Below are positions 4,693 to 5,891 of a stretch of DNA of 5,891 nt, piece after piece (the first letter of the stretch is position 1; each line of letters starts with the position of its first letter). The stretch covers positions 613-6,503 of the forward strand of contig NVSR01000102.1 of the NCBI GenBank assembly GCA_002401295.1, written 5' to 3'. This DNA comes from SAR324 cluster bacterium. GTDB lineage: Bacteria > SAR324 > XYD2-FULL-50-16. A model generated the notes under the pieces. The model had not been told where the DNA came from and made no database searches. It saw only the letters and a list, made by a program, of their open reading frames with translations. The position numbers were made by a program, and so were the translations under genes.

Positions 4693-4826
4693 TTACAGTT
4701 TATTATCAGCCTTGTGTCATAGTAAAATTCAAATATCACTAGTAATATTGCACCCTCCAAATTTGCTTCAAGCTTTTTGCTTTTCACACCAGATTTACCG
4801 GTGAAGCTGTCTGGACACTTTATCAT
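4689..4826 (-). CDS. Small ORF of unknown function (45 residues)
   Basis: ATG at 4826 is preceded on the minus strand by GGAG with an 8-base gap, a good ribosome site. The product begins MIKCPDSFTGKSGVKSKKLE and has a short hydrophobic stretch GAILLVIFEFYY (about residues 25-36), too short and too interrupted for a confident membrane helix. Its TGA stop shares bases with the ATG of the next ORF (ATGA). No family is recognised. Support rests only on the ribosome site and the overlap. Confidence 0.25.
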   Translation of the reverse strand: MIKCPDSFTGKSGVKSKKLEANLEGAILLVIFEFYYDTRLIINCK

Positions 4827-4839
4827 GGTGGAATCTCCA

Positions 4840-4869
4840 TTGCATTTATTCCGCCCTCTCTCATAAAAT
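4840..4869 (+). promoter_or_regulatory. Candidate sigma-70 promoter for the 210-residue secreted protein
   Basis: TTGCAT at 4840-4845 and TAAAAT at 4864-4869 are separated by 18 bases, giving a predicted transcription start near 4876, about 23 bases before ATG 4899. Each hexamer matches consensus at four or five of six positions. Confidence 0.4.
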
Positions 4870-4898
4870 ATTCAGGCTAAAAATTATCGAGCACTTAG

Positions 4899-5531
4899 AT
4901 GAAAAATAGAAGAAATAAACTTATGAAAAGAGCAGTTCTGATAGCTATAGTTCTAGTTTTTTCTTATCAAACTATTTATGCCAGTGGACTTGTGGAATAT
5001 AGAGACCTACTTATCGGGATCACAGTAGAGCAAACAAAACTGGATATTCAACAGTTACTTGAAGATGAGGGAGTTATATTGCCTGAGGATTCAATCGATC
5101 CGGTTTCAAGGCGTTATCAATATGGACAATTTGGGTATCGCCATGAAGCATTCACAGTTTTTTGGTCTGTATGGGGAAGTTACGGGGAGGTCACTACAAA
5201 AAATGAGAATACTAATTTTACTTTTGAGAACAAAAGTTATGAACTTGATAATATTAGAACAACCTATAAGAAACTTGGAGCAACCATAGGCTTTGTGATG
5301 TTTGGTCTAACTACAGAGTATGGATTAACAGAATATGAGGTGAAGGTTAAAAATGCTGATAAGAGTTTATTTTCAAACGTTCAGCCCAGTTGGACTGCAG
5401 GTGCCTACTTGAGTTCCTGGGCTGACTATTATCGCTCTATGGTTGTTTTACTAGAGGTAAAACGTGAGTTGTTAAATCCCTATGACGCCGGTTCTATAAT
5501 TGCTGCAGCAAGATTAAATATATTATTCTGA
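4899..5531 (+). CDS. Secreted or outer-membrane protein of unknown function
   Basis: A 210-residue protein with a classical Sec signal peptide: a basic n-region MKNRRNKLMKR, a hydrophobic core AVLIAIVLVF, and a likely signal peptidase I site after Ala28 (TIYA|SG). There is no lipobox Cys. The mature part is rich in aromatic, alternating segments (FTVFWSVWGSYGEV, ATIGFVMFGLTTEYGL, WTAGAYLSSWADYY) and ends in ARLNILF with a C-terminal Phe. Both are typical of small outer-membrane beta-barrels recognised by BamA, so an outer-membrane location is plausible but unproven. ATG 4899 is taken as the start (a weak GAG lies 7 bases upstream); ATG 4923 gives an equally good signal peptide and cannot be excluded. 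A candidate promoter lies upstream and an amidase gene follows after 57 bases, possibly in the same transcript. I do not recognise the family. Confidence 0.75.
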   Translation: MKNRRNKLMKRAVLIAIVLVFSYQTIYASGLVEYRDLLIGITVEQTKLDIQQLLEDEGVILPEDSIDPVSRRYQYGQFGYRHEAFTVFWSVWGSYGEVTTKNENTNFTFENKSYELDNIRTTYKKLGATIGFVMFGLTTEYGLTEYEVKVKNADKSLFSNVQPSWTAGAYLSSWADYYRSMVVLLEVKRELLNPYDAGSIIAAARLNILF

Positions 5532-5588
5532 TCAAGCCGGTTTATTAGACAGACCGAATTGTGAGACATTTGATAAAGGAATGCTAAA

Positions 5589-5891
5589 ATGAATGATCTA
5601 ATATTTGCCTCGGCGACAGCAATTGCCAAATCCATTAAAGCCAGAGAAGTTAGTTGTGTAAGAATGCTCGACCTGTATTTGGAACGGGTAGAGAGGCACA
5701 ATCCAAAAATCAACGCAATCATCGCATTAAATATTGATCCGGCAAAAAAAAGAGCATTGGAAGCAGATCAGGCACTGGACAGAGGTGAAAACTGGGGCCC
5801 TCTGCATGGTGTTCCGATGACCATCAAAGATGCCTTTGAAGTGACTGGAATGCCGACTACATCAGGATCCGAGGATCTGAAACATTACATG
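5589..5891 (+). CDS. Amidase signature (AS) family enzyme, N-terminal part; 3' end outside window
   Basis: The first 101 residues of a protein that runs off the window. Start ATG 5589 has AAGGA at 5576-5580 with 8-base spacing. The N-terminal helices (SATAIAKSIKAREVSCVRML, then YLERVERHNPKINAI) and the segment GPLHGVPMTIKDAFEVTG are diagnostic of the AS family (GatA and related amidases). Lys80 in TIKD is the catalytic Lys of the Ser-cisSer-Lys triad; the two serines lie past the edge. PTTSGS after it matches the usual loop. Intact members are about 450-500 residues. They hydrolyse amide bonds; GatA acts in Gln-tRNA(Gln) or Asn-tRNA(Asn) formation, but many paralogues act on small amides. No gatC or gatB is visible and the upstream neighbour is a secreted protein, so I call it a general amidase rather than gatA. 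Confidence 0.9.
   Translation, partial: MNDLIFASATAIAKSIKAREVSCVRMLDLYLERVERHNPKINAIIALNIDPAKKRALEADQALDRGENWGPLHGVPMTIKDAFEVTGMPTTSGSEDLKHYM

Larger units (their letters stand above)
4226..4898. other. 673-base stretch without a convincing intact gene
   Basis: It contains, left to right: a weak CCAAA/TTTGG hairpin after the hydrolase stop (about 4239-4255) with no T-run, an Rpn relic, a minus-strand receiver-domain relic, two small minus-strand ORFs overlapping by four bases, and an AT-rich promoter-like segment before the next gene. The mix of short relics in both orientations marks it as a region of gene decay or past insertion. Confidence 0.6.

Noticed and set aside
4810..4823. TGTCTGGACACTTT considered as an IS3-family-like terminal end
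   Set aside because: No matching inverted end, target duplication or transposase sequence is visible, and the segment also reads as the start of a small minus-strand ORF.
5059..5289. 76-residue plus-strand ORF inside the secreted-protein gene
   Set aside because: It is an alternative frame of a gene with a clear signal peptide, and its translation shows no motif.
5480..5722. 80-residue minus-strand ORF across the secreted protein and amidase
   Set aside because: It overlaps the amidase N-terminus, which is unmistakable on the plus strand.
1..5891. CRISPR arrays, tRNA or rRNA genes, replication origins, riboswitches
   Set aside because: No regularly spaced repeats, cloverleaf-type sequence, rRNA blocks or recognisable riboswitch cores were seen on either strand by reading.

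Overview
The window looks like an accessory, partly decayed stretch of a Gram-negative bacterial chromosome of moderate GC (roughly the low 40s percent by eye). A Sec signal peptide on a protein ending in an outer-membrane-like C-terminal Phe, a methyl-accepting chemotaxis protein (MCP) relic and a receiver-domain relic fit a motile Gram-negative such as a spirochaete or a deltaproteobacterial lineage. The sequence alone does not fix the taxon.

Left part (1-2284, plus strand) is defence-like. It holds the C-terminal part of an AAA/ABC-class ATPase, and overlapping its stop codon the start of a TOPRIM-like DUF4276 partner that is broken after 22 codons. Next comes an apparently intact Rpn-family PD-(D/E)XK nuclease (Transposase_31). 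Inside the Rpn gene is a well-spaced Shine-Dalgarno sequence followed by in-frame ATG codons at 1988 and 1991. This would give a ~97-residue C-terminal product, the architecture of the intragenic RpnS antitoxins described for E. coli Rpn toxins. A short relic of a second Rpn gene lies at 4298-4349, and its similarity begins one base before the same internal start.

Middle part (2281-4225): a minus-strand MCP relic, then a divergent pair made of a YafY-type HTH/WYL regulator (minus; the likely start is a TTG at 3376) and an alpha/beta hydrolase (plus; likely start ATG 3551). A perfect 7-bp-arm palindrome sits between them at 3420-3439 and is a good candidate operator.

The 4226-4898 stretch has no convincing intact gene. 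It holds the Rpn relic, a receiver-domain relic on the minus strand, two small minus-strand ORFs overlapping by ATGA, and a candidate promoter for the next gene. Both Rpn sequences run directly into minus-strand relics of signal-transduction genes.

Right part (4899-5891): a secreted or outer-membrane protein of unknown function, then the N-terminus of an amidase-signature enzyme that runs off the window. The two may be co-transcribed.

The most interesting items are the candidate nested toxin/antitoxin gene in Rpn and its relic copy, followed by the orphaned ATPase of a broken ATPase-TOPRIM pair.
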